In this document: positions 1 to 5,334 of the stretch, in pieces
Numbering within the stretch: position 1 is the stretch's first letter
Layout of the letters: every line of letters starts with the position of its first letter
Assembly: GCA_964344775.1 (NCBI GenBank)
Contig: CAYFOO010000063.1
Location: 1-7,686, forward strand
Source of the DNA: CAYFMH01 sp964344775
Lineage (GTDB): Bacteria > Patescibacteriota > Gracilibacteria > UBA4473
Direction: 5' to 3'
Length of the DNA: 7,686 nt
Translations under genes and position numbers: made by a program
The notes under the pieces: model-generated
The model's database searches: none
What the model saw: the letters and a program-made list of their open reading frames with translations, nothing else
Told to the model about the DNA's origin: nothing

Positions 1-80
1 CTTCCCTTCTCCACTGTTTTACATAACTTTTTGCCCCAAATTGTTTGAATATCCGTCTTTTCAAAAGTTTTTAAAACAAT

Positions 81-91
81 AGGGTAAAAAT
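81..91 (+). promoter_or_regulatory. Weak ribosome binding site of porA
   Basis: AGGG at 81-84 lies seven bases before the ATG at 92. It is a partial Shine-Dalgarno match, and the only one found near a start in this window. No clear promoter was seen in bases 1-91: a TTGAAT at 45-50 has no good -10 partner. The gene may therefore be transcribed from further upstream, perhaps as the end of an operon. Confidence 0.35.
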
Positions 92-1273
92 ATGCCCGAA
101 ATAAAAAAGCGTACCGAAAAAGTGCTCGACGGCAATCACGCCGCCGCGGAAGCCCTGCGTCAAATCAATCCAGATGTGTTTGGGTTCTATCCCATCACCC
201 CCACCAGCTACATCGGCCAGAAATTCTCCGAATACGTGGCCAATGGTGAAGTAGAGACGGAATATGTCTCCGCCGAATCAGAACACGCCGCCATGTCGAT
301 CTGTGTCGGAGCAGCGGCAGCGGGGGGACGAGCTTGTACCGCCACGGCTTCTCAGGGATTACTCCTCATGATGGAGGTGCTCTATAACGCCGCGGGAACT
401 CGATTACCAATAGTTTTGATAAACGGAAACAGGTCCCTCTCTGCCCCCCTCTCGATCCATTGTGATCACGGAGATGCGATGGCCGCACGAAGTACGGGAT
501 TCATTCAGCTTTTTGCAGAGAACGCTCAGGAAGCCTACGACTTCCTCCTCTGTGCTTACCGTATCGCCGAAGACGAAAAAGTTCGAACACCACTGATGAT
601 GGGGATGGATTGTTTTCAGACCACACACACACAGATGAACGTCATCCTCGAAGCGGATCAAGACGTACAAAAATTCGTCGGAGAACCAATCCTGGTCAAA
701 CCACTGCTCGATGTGGAAAATCCCGTGTCTCACGGGAACTTCGATAAACCGGATTTTTATATGGAACACCGCCGAGCACAACTCGAGGGACTCAATAATG
801 CAGAGAAAAAAATCCGAGAAGTGTTTACAGATTTTGCGAAGACCTTCGGTCGAGGATCAGCAAACCTCATCGATGAATATGAAACAAAAGAGGCAGAAAT
901 TGGAATCGTGGTCCTGGCTTCCACAGCGGGGACAGTCCGACGAACGGTCGATCATCTCCGAAAAAAAGGCATAAAAGTCGGCATGGTCCGTCCAAAAGTA
1001 TTTCGACCATTTCCACACACAGATCTCAAAAAGTCCCTCTCAAATTTCAAAAAAATCCTTGTACTCGATCGAGAGACTCCCAGTGGAGCACACTTTGGAC
1101 CATTTGGAACAGAAGTCGCCGCTCTCTTCGCGGGCGAAGAAAAATCTCCCATTATCAAAAATGCGATCTATGGACTCGGATCTCGAGAGACCACGTACGA
1201 AGACTTTGCTGAAGTGGTGGAAAAATTCGACAAACTTCCAGATGTGCCGATGTGGATCAATCTGCGAGAATAA
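92..1273 (+). CDS. porA: Pyruvate (2-oxoacid):ferredoxin oxidoreductase, alpha subunit
   Basis: This is the alpha subunit of a multi-subunit 2-oxoacid:ferredoxin oxidoreductase. The enzyme oxidatively decarboxylates pyruvate or a related 2-oxoacid to an acyl-CoA and reduces ferredoxin in the cytoplasm. The 393 residues are the usual length for a stand-alone alpha subunit. The N-terminal pyrimidine-binding domain shows YPITPTS at 33-39, an ESEHAA block at 62-67 whose Glu64 probably contacts thiamine diphosphate, TASQG at 85-89, and a conserved NRSLSAPLS-HCDHGD stretch at about 112-128 followed by GFIQLFAENAQEAYD. A second domain (about 270-370) matches the alpha-subunit domain II with TAGT and RPFP motifs. 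The start is the only ATG near the conserved N-terminus. The thiamine-binding beta subunit and the gamma/delta ferredoxin-type subunits are not downstream, so they must lie upstream of the window or elsewhere. Pyruvate is the likeliest substrate, but another 2-oxoacid is possible. Confidence 0.93.
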   Translation: MPEIKKRTEKVLDGNHAAAEALRQINPDVFGFYPITPTSYIGQKFSEYVANGEVETEYVSAESEHAAMSICVGAAAAGGRACTATASQGLLLMMEVLYNAAGTRLPIVLINGNRSLSAPLSIHCDHGDAMAARSTGFIQLFAENAQEAYDFLLCAYRIAEDEKVRTPLMMGMDCFQTTHTQMNVILEADQDVQKFVGEPILVKPLLDVENPVSHGNFDKPDFYMEHRRAQLEGLNNAEKKIREVFTDFAKTFGRGSANLIDEYETKEAEIGIVVLASTAGTVRRTVDHLRKKGIKVGMVRPKVFRPFPHTDLKKSLSNFKKILVLDRETPSGAHFGPFGTEVAALFAGEEKSPIIKNAIYGLGSRETTYEDFAEVVEKFDKLPDVPMWINLRE

Positions 1274-1526
1274 TTTTATTGGTTCTCAATTAACCGTTCT
1301 CTTCCCCTCTTTTCGACCTTTTCCCCGATCTTCTTCTCCCGTACGAGTGCGTTCTTGAGGAGTTATAGTTTCTCTCCTTTTGAGTATATCAGCGGTAGTT
1401 TCAAGGCAACGCCCCCTCAACCATTCTCGATGAAGCCTTTCGTCTCTATAAAATCTTTCAAAAACTGCCCGATCCTTTTTAAAAATAGTTTCATCAAAAA
1501 CAAAGATTGCAAAAACTTTTTCTGAC
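1274..1526. other. Intergenic stretch between porA and the candidate RNA terminator
   Basis: No convincing gene was found here. On the plus strand, AGGAG at 1358-1362 can pair with CTCCT at 1374-1378, followed by a short T run. This is a weak candidate terminator for porA, with only five base pairs and an 11-base loop. On the minus strand an open frame runs through the stretch, but it has no ATG after the upstream terminator and its upstream part lies inside the structured RNA, so it is not called. Confidence 0.5.
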
Positions 1527-1587
1527 AAAAAAAACCGGTGAAGATACTTGAGAACTCGTATGTTGAGTGAAATATCCTCACCGGTTT
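1527..1587 (-). terminator. Intrinsic terminator of the candidate RNA
   Basis: Read on the minus strand, 1587-1578 pairs perfectly with 1541-1532 over ten bases (arms contain ACCGGTGA and TCACCGGT). After one mismatch (1577/1542) four more pairs follow (1576-1573 with 1546-1543). An inner 4-bp stem forms between 1568-1565 and 1557-1554. The 3' arm runs directly into eight T residues (1534-1527). The T tract exists only on the minus-strand side, which fixes the direction. The long loop region is unusual for a simple terminator and may be part of the RNA's fold. Confidence 0.82.
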
Positions 1588-1846
1588 CGAAAGGGGACCA
1601 ACCCACAACCTCTAGCCTTGCTATGGTAACAAACTGAAATCTGAGTTACCGACAGTGCCCTTCACGCATCTCGCGAGTGATGGGACTCATCTAATCGATG
1701 AGCATCGGTGCAAAATACAGGCAGTTTTTGTTCAAACCATGAAACGGTAGTTTCAGGGTGCGTGCTTCAGAGTGGTTTAGATTCTGGAGACGACATCGCA
1801 AAGCAAAGAAGTGTAAAAGAACTTTGATTCTCAAAATTTGAAAATC
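1527..1846 (-). ncRNA. Candidate structured non-coding RNA, about 320 nt, family not recognised
   Basis: This is a minus-strand transcription unit with its own promoter (1852-1880) and intrinsic terminator (1527-1587). Visible elements in transcript order: a 5' hairpin right at the predicted start (1839-1846 with 1826-1833, 8 pairs including one G-U); a hairpin pairing 1783-1789 with 1765-1771 (7 pairs); a hairpin pairing 1750-1755 with 1740-1745 (6 pairs, 4-base loop). Next is a possible three-way junction closed by 1705-1708 with 1649-1652 (CCGA/TCGG) and enclosing two stems: 1697-1702 with 1686-1691 (6 pairs), and 1677-1684 with 1658-1665 (7 of 8 pairs). A further stem, 1645-1650 with 1625-1630 (GGTAAC/GTTACC), shares two bases with the junction stem, so the two may be alternatives. 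No tRNA-like ends, RNase P core, SRP tetraloop domain or known aptamer was recognised. The ends each form local hairpins, which argues against RNase P and 6S RNA. Transcription and strand follow from the signals; function is unknown. A riboswitch or attenuator leader is an alternative. Confidence 0.6.
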
Positions 1847-1851
1847 AGGAC

Positions 1852-1880
1852 ATTGTACTCACGCACATATCCTTTGTCAA
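1852..1880 (-). promoter_or_regulatory. Sigma70-type promoter of the candidate RNA
   Basis: On the minus strand a perfect -35 TTGACA (1880-1875) is followed by a 17-base spacer and a -10 TACAAT (1857-1852, five of six consensus bases). Transcription should start near 1845, exactly where the first hairpin of the RNA begins. This is one of the strongest promoters in the window, and no protein start lies close downstream, which supports an RNA gene. Confidence 0.8.
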
Positions 1881-1934
1881 AAATTTTAGCTTGCACCGCA
1901 CCACTAAAATATTTTATTGTATAACTTTTTGGTT

Positions 1935-1955
1935 CAAAAAATAGCTTAAATAAGC
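1935..1955 (-). terminator. Weak candidate terminator of the 350-aa gene
   Basis: About 40 bases after the stop at 1997, the minus strand carries GCTTA and TAAGC arms (1955-1951 and 1948-1944). They are followed by TA and a run of T residues down to 1935. The stem is only four to five pairs with a tiny loop, so termination may be inefficient. The rest of 1881-1996 is AT-rich and shows nothing else I can support. Confidence 0.35.
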
Positions 1956-1996
1956 AAAAACAGAAAAATTAAAAACTGACAAACTTTTTTCTAATT

Positions 1997-3049
1997 TTAC
2001 GTAGAAACAATACCAATGTCGCTAGTTAGATCATAATAAAACTCTCTTTTTTCCCTTTCCAAACGTTTCAAAAGTTTCTGACATTGTTCCCAATATTCTA
2101 TTTTTTCTGCTTCAGACATCCCTTCTTCTGTAAACAATTTATATTTTTCCCTCCATTTCCTCAAAAGTTGTTGAACATCTATTCCATCTTCTTGATACCT
2201 AAACATAGAATCTTCCTGACCAAACCTTTGTGAAAAATAACGTCGGTATCGAAGGGGAAGCTGTCTTGTTCTATACTCGGAACGCAAAAACTCTTCACTT
2301 AACTGAAATCCAGTACAAATATTTTTAAAAAATAAACTCCATGCTTCTTCAAACTCAATACCTCCATCTGGTCTCAAAAAAAGAACTGGAACATAAGGAG
2401 CAAGACGAGGAAATATGTGCTCTGTAGAATAAGCTTGATAGCCCCAATATTCCTCAGCCACTTCTGCTTGTGTCAAAAAAGACTTAATCCCTACAAATGT
2501 TTCACTATTCACCGAATGTATCTCAACTTTTTTCCCATTCACAACAGGACTATCTCCGGCATCCACGGCACAATCGATAATTTTATTCCCCCATTGCATA
2601 GAATTTTGAAAAAATCCCCCCTCTGGGAATGTCACAATTCCCCTTATTTTCCCTCTAAAACCCTTTTCTTTTCTGAAATTCTTTAGTACCTCTGCACCAG
2701 GATGATTTTCAACCCCCTCCTCTACTAAATCAAATACTGCATTCCGAATTTCACGACAAAATCCCTGTGGATATTCACCAGGCTTTTTAGAAGAAGGATG
2801 GTAAGATTTATTAAAATCTTCCCAAGTGAAACTATCACAAATTATTTTATCTACGCGTTCTCTAAGCCTTTCAAAAAAATCTCTGACATCATCTAAATAA
2901 GGGTCTAAATGAATTTTTGATAAATTATTTTGCCTATCTCTAAAAGACTGAGGGAAACGCCTATCCCAAGAATCCAAAAAAGGATCCTCCGTAGGTAGTG
3001 GAGTATCCAAAAAACCGGCCTGAAAAAATCTTTTGGAAATTTCTTCCAT
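1997..3049 (-). CDS. Conserved-looking hypothetical protein, 350 aa
   Basis: I cannot name this protein. It has no signal peptide or membrane segment and is probably cytoplasmic. The N-terminal third is helical and charged. The middle holds the most motif-like part: YPQGFCREI at 93-101, then FFQNSMQWGN at 146-155 with Asp159 and Asp163 after it, KVEIHSV at 174-180, and an aromatic stretch YWGYQAY at 201-207 leading into a hydrophobic LAPYVPVLFL segment. From memory this resembles a widespread uncharacterised family with an 'FQNA-Q-G...D...D' core, but I cannot verify that. The C-terminus (about 290-340) is rich in Lys and Glu and probably a long helix or coiled coil. It starts 37 bases after the gatB stop on the same strand, yet has its own TTGACA promoter in that gap. 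It is visibly more AT-rich than porA and may be accessory. Confidence 0.8.
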   Translation of the reverse strand: MEEISKRFFQAGFLDTPLPTEDPFLDSWDRRFPQSFRDRQNNLSKIHLDPYLDDVRDFFERLRERVDKIICDSFTWEDFNKSYHPSSKKPGEYPQGFCREIRNAVFDLVEEGVENHPGAEVLKNFRKEKGFRGKIRGIVTFPEGGFFQNSMQWGNKIIDCAVDAGDSPVVNGKKVEIHSVNSETFVGIKSFLTQAEVAEEYWGYQAYSTEHIFPRLAPYVPVLFLRPDGGIEFEEAWSLFFKNICTGFQLSEEFLRSEYRTRQLPLRYRRYFSQRFGQEDSMFRYQEDGIDVQQLLRKWREKYKLFTEEGMSEAEKIEYWEQCQKLLKRLEREKREFYYDLTSDIGIVST

Positions 3050-3083
3050 ACAAACTTTTTAAATATTTTCTGGAAAATGTCAA
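3049..3083 (-). promoter_or_regulatory. Promoter of the 350-aa gene, probably giving a leaderless mRNA
   Basis: On the minus strand a perfect -35 TTGACA (3083-3078) is followed by a 16-base spacer and a -10-like TAAAAA (3061-3056, four of six). The last base of the -10 is seven bases from 3049, so transcription should begin at the A of the ATG. No Shine-Dalgarno sequence is present. The -10 is weak, so cotranscription with gatB remains possible. Confidence 0.5.
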
Positions 3084-3086
3084 TCT

Positions 3087-4499
3087 TTATGCCAATTTTT
3101 CTTTCAACATCCCCATCACCACCGGTGGATTAGCCGCTCCTCGAGACTTTTTCATCACCTGTCCCATGAGAAACTGCACTACTTTTTCGTTTCCAGATTT
3201 ATAATCCTCCACCACGCTTGGGTTCTCAGCAATCACTTCTTCGACCCATTTCTCGAGCTCTCCACTATCGGAAACCTGTTCCAATCCTAATTCTTTCATC
3301 AATTCTTCTGCTGATTTTCCCGTTTCCATAGCTTTTTGAACAATCTCCTTTGCTCCAGAAGAAGAAATGCTTCCCGCATCTACGAGTTTCAACGTATCGG
3401 AAATATGTGTTGGTTCTACCTTTGTTTGTTGCCAGTTTGAATCGGCTAAAACTACTGATAAAATCAAATTAGCGGCTTTTTTATAATTTCCCGCCAGCTC
3501 CCCAGCTTTTTCGAAGAATTCAGAAAGCGGTAAACTTTCGGCTAATTTCAGTGCATTTTCTTCGCTGAGACCAAATTCGTCCTGATACCGGTGAAATTTT
3601 TCAAGTGGTAATTCTGGAATAGATTTCTCAATCGCTTCGATTTCGGATTCTGTAAAAGTTACCGGTGGCAAATCTGGCTCTGGAAAGTACCGATAATCAT
3701 TGGCTGATTCTTTGTCTCTCAAGATTTTTGTTTTTTCAGCATCATCCAACCATCCCACCGTCACCTCCTGAGTCGGTTCTTCCCCTACTTCCCACAATTT
3801 TTTTTGTCGGGCAACTTCGTACTTGATCGCTTTGAAGAGGGAAGCAAAAGAATTGAGATTTTTGATTTCTGCTCGCGGATACAGCTTATCCTCCCCTCTT
3901 GGACGAAGGGAAACCGAAGCATCGAACCGCATCATTCCTTTTTCCATATCGGCATCGGAGGCTCCGACAAATCGGAGAATTTTTTGGATCTCTTTGGCGA
4001 GGAGTTGTGCTTCTTCAGCGGACCTCATATCTGGTTCTGTCACAATCTCGACCAAGGGGGTCCCAGCTCGATTGTAATCACACAGAGTCCCACTGGAGGT
4101 ATGGGTTAATTTTCCGGCATCGTTCTCCAGATGCACTCGAGTGATGCCAATCGTTGATTTCTCTCCATTCACTTCGATCTCTACTTTGCCGTCCAATGAA
4201 ATCGGCTGATCATACTGAGAAATCTGAAATCCAGAAGGCAAATCCGGATAAAAATAATTTTTTCGATCAAATTTGGAAAATTTTTGGATTTTGCATCCCA
4301 AGGCCGCTGCTCCTCGGATGCCTTTTTTGAGAGCTTCAGCATTGATCACCGGCAACATCCCCGGCCATCCCATGCACACGGGACACACTCGAGTATTGGG
4401 CTCTGCCCCAAACGCATCGTTGTTACAATTGCAAAAAAACTTCGACTTGGTCGAAAGTTGAGCGTGTATCTCGAGGCCGATGACGGTTTCTAGCTCCAT
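3087..4499 (-). CDS. gatB: Aspartyl/glutamyl-tRNA(Asn/Gln) amidotransferase subunit B
   Basis: GatB is the tRNA-binding and kinase subunit of the GatCAB amidotransferase. It phosphorylates Glu on Glu-tRNA(Gln), or Asp on Asp-tRNA(Asn), and GatA supplies the ammonia that completes the amidation in the cytoplasm. The start matches the family: ETVIGLEIHAQL at residues 4-15. A zinc site is visible as Cys23, Cys25, Cys39 and Cys42 within CNC...CPVC, followed by GWPGMLP at 44-50. The signature blocks YFYPDLPSGFQISQYDQPI, NRAGTPLVEIVTEPDMRS and YRYFPEPDLPP follow in order. The C-terminal part (about 325-468) is the helical GatB/YqeY tRNA-binding domain. The length of 470 residues is typical and the gene looks intact. 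GatA and GatC are not adjacent. The start has no Shine-Dalgarno sequence. Its own promoter may lie at 4512-4545, overlapping a palindrome. Confidence 0.97.
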   Translation of the reverse strand: MELETVIGLEIHAQLSTKSKFFCNCNNDAFGAEPNTRVCPVCMGWPGMLPVINAEALKKGIRGAAALGCKIQKFSKFDRKNYFYPDLPSGFQISQYDQPISLDGKVEIEVNGEKSTIGITRVHLENDAGKLTHTSSGTLCDYNRAGTPLVEIVTEPDMRSAEEAQLLAKEIQKILRFVGASDADMEKGMMRFDASVSLRPRGEDKLYPRAEIKNLNSFASLFKAIKYEVARQKKLWEVGEEPTQEVTVGWLDDAEKTKILRDKESANDYRYFPEPDLPPVTFTESEIEAIEKSIPELPLEKFHRYQDEFGLSEENALKLAESLPLSEFFEKAGELAGNYKKAANLILSVVLADSNWQQTKVEPTHISDTLKLVDAGSISSSGAKEIVQKAMETGKSAEELMKELGLEQVSDSGELEKWVEEVIAENPSVVEDYKSGNEKVVQFLMGQVMKKSRGAANPPVVMGMLKEKLA

Positions 4500-4511
4500 T
4501 TTTCGGACAAG

Positions 4512-4545
4512 ATTTTAGACAGCGAAAAAAGAAATGCAAATTTGC
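4512..4545 (-). promoter_or_regulatory. gatB: Possible gatB promoter
   Basis: On the minus strand a -10-like TAAAAT (4517-4512) lies 17 bases after a TTTGCA at about 4540-4535 (four of six -35 bases). The predicted start is near 4505, giving a very short leader. The -35 falls within the 32-bp palindrome at 4525-4556, so terminator function and gatB initiation may share DNA. The -35 is weak. Confidence 0.35.
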
Positions 4546-4556
4546 ATTTCTTTTTT
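4525..4556 (-). terminator. 32-bp perfect palindrome, terminator of the 213-aa gene
   Basis: The 16 bases at 4525-4540 are the exact reverse complement of 4541-4556. Read on the minus strand this gives a hairpin with GAAATGC and GCATTTC arms around an AAATTT loop, then six T residues (4530-4525). It lies 33 bases after the stop of the 213-aa gene and just upstream of gatB, where a terminator is expected. The A and T flanks make it look bidirectional, but the only gene reading into it is on the minus strand. Confidence 0.75.
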
Positions 4557-4588
4557 TGAAAAATTTTTACACGTATTAAAAAGTGAAA

Positions 4589-5230
4589 CTATTCACGATG
4601 TTTTACTGTTTTTACATAATTTTCAAAGGCTCTTTTTCCCATGGGAACATAAGCTTCATCATAAGGTTCCAAAGCATGAAACTGACCATTCCGATATTCA
4701 AATTTAGGGTCCAGGCCTTTTATATCTTCTGAAACAGTAATCCAATTTGGAGCCATCCAACTCTCCCGTGAAACCCATCCTTTCGGACCATATTTTTCAA
4801 GAAGATCTGAAATTTCTTGTGGGATTTTTTCTACCCCAGACTCTTGCCATTCAGCAAAGGTTTTCCCTGCTAATGGCAACTCTTGTCCATTATACCGAAT
4901 TGAATTACTCGTAATAACTAGCGTATCAAAAGACCCATCCATATTTTCAATCTCAAGGGTCACCACCCCTCTATGCACATATCCAGAAACATTTTTTGTA
5001 TTTTCATCAAAATTCAATTTAGCGGGAATATATTCTGGCAATAACAATCTTCTCCCTCTTTGATCTACGGTAATTCCAAATTCATTTAATTGAGCTTCTG
5101 CTTTTTCAGAAATATCAATAAATTTTTTAGGAACTTCTGCTACTTCAATCCTATCCCCTGGCTTTTCCAGGAAAATAAAATTATTTCTTGAATAAAAGTC
5201 TGAGCCGAAAGCATTTTTTAGATTTTTCAT
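4589..5230 (-). CDS. Hypothetical protein, 213 aa, family not recognised
   Basis: I do not recognise this protein. It has no signal peptide, membrane segment or catalytic motif that I can see, and is probably soluble and cytoplasmic. A short N-terminal region (1-60) leads into a probably beta-rich middle (about 65-115) with alternating hydrophobic residues such as VVTLEIENMDGSFDTLVITS. The C-terminal part is rich in tryptophan (WVSRESWMAPNWITV, about 152-166) and aromatic residues. The ATG at 5230 is chosen because a promoter lies 16 bases upstream with no room for a longer gene. It stops with TAG. The gene is transcribed away from the 528-aa predicted protease across a 103-bp region, and is AT-rich like that gene, so a functional link is possible but unproven. 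Confidence 0.75.
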   Translation of the reverse strand: MKNLKNAFGSDFYSRNNFIFLEKPGDRIEVAEVPKKFIDISEKAEAQLNEFGITVDQRGRRLLLPEYIPAKLNFDENTKNVSGYVHRGVVTLEIENMDGSFDTLVITSNSIRYNGQELPLAGKTFAEWQESGVEKIPQEISDLLEKYGPKGWVSRESWMAPNWITVSEDIKGLDPKFEYRNGQFHALEPYDEAYVPMGKRAFENYVKTVKHRE

Positions 5231-5252
5231 TTTTTATGAATTAAATCTGTTC

Positions 5253-5281
5253 ATTGTACCACAGAAATAATAAAAAAACAA
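5253..5281 (-). promoter_or_regulatory. Promoter of the 213-aa gene, extended -10
   Basis: On the minus strand, TTGTTT (5281-5276) is followed after 17 bases by TACAAT (5258-5253), preceded by TGG, which forms an extended -10. The expected start is near 5246, leaving a 16-base A/T-rich leader without a Shine-Dalgarno sequence before the ATG at 5230. Confidence 0.65.
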
Positions 5282-5292
5282 CCCCTTTTCCT

Positions 5293-5314
5293 TTTGGCTT
5301 TTATTCAAGCCAAA
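5293..5314 (+). promoter_or_regulatory. Inverted repeat, candidate operator upstream of the protease gene
   Basis: TTTGGCTT (5293-5300) and AAGCCAAA (5307-5314) are perfect 8-bp arms separated by six bases. The repeat covers roughly -41 to -20 relative to the predicted start at 5334, so it occupies the place where a -35 box would be. There is no T run, so a terminator is unlikely. A binding site for a dimeric regulator is the simplest reading, and this is inference. Confidence 0.45.
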
Positions 5315-5318
5315 TATA

Positions 5319-5334
5319 TGGTATAATGATTAGA
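5319..5334 (+). promoter_or_regulatory. Extended -10 promoter giving a leaderless protease mRNA
   Basis: A consensus TATAAT at 5322-5327 is preceded by TGG (5319-5321), making an extended -10 element. No good -35 is present. Seven bases after the -10 is 5334, the A of the ATG, so the transcript should be leaderless. There is no Shine-Dalgarno sequence. Confidence 0.65.

Noticed and set aside
1286..1606. 106-aa minus-strand open frame starting at GTG
   Set aside because: Its first part lies across the terminator hairpin and the T8 tract of the candidate RNA, it has no ATG start, and the protein shows no recognisable family. It is more likely a chance frame.
1417..1608. 63-aa minus-strand frame
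   Set aside because: It overlaps the RNA terminator in another frame, has no ribosome binding site and low-complexity composition.
1686..1702. Hammerhead ribozyme, because GATGAGTCC occurs on the minus strand near 1680-1700
   Set aside because: The required CUGAUGA core and the matching GAAA segment in the right place are missing.
1393..1755. 11-bp direct repeat CGGTAGTTTCA at 1393-1403 and 1745-1755
   Set aside because: In a window of this size several 11-base repeats are expected by chance, and the flanks do not match.
1527..1846. tmRNA, RNase P RNA, SRP RNA or 6S RNA
   Set aside because: There are no tRNA-like ends or tag frame, no RNase P conserved core, no SRP tetraloop domain, and the two ends do not pair with each other.
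1758..1866. Long-range pairing GTGCGTG with CACGCAC
   Set aside because: One arm (1860-1866) lies in the spacer of the promoter, upstream of the predicted transcript start, so it would not be in the RNA.
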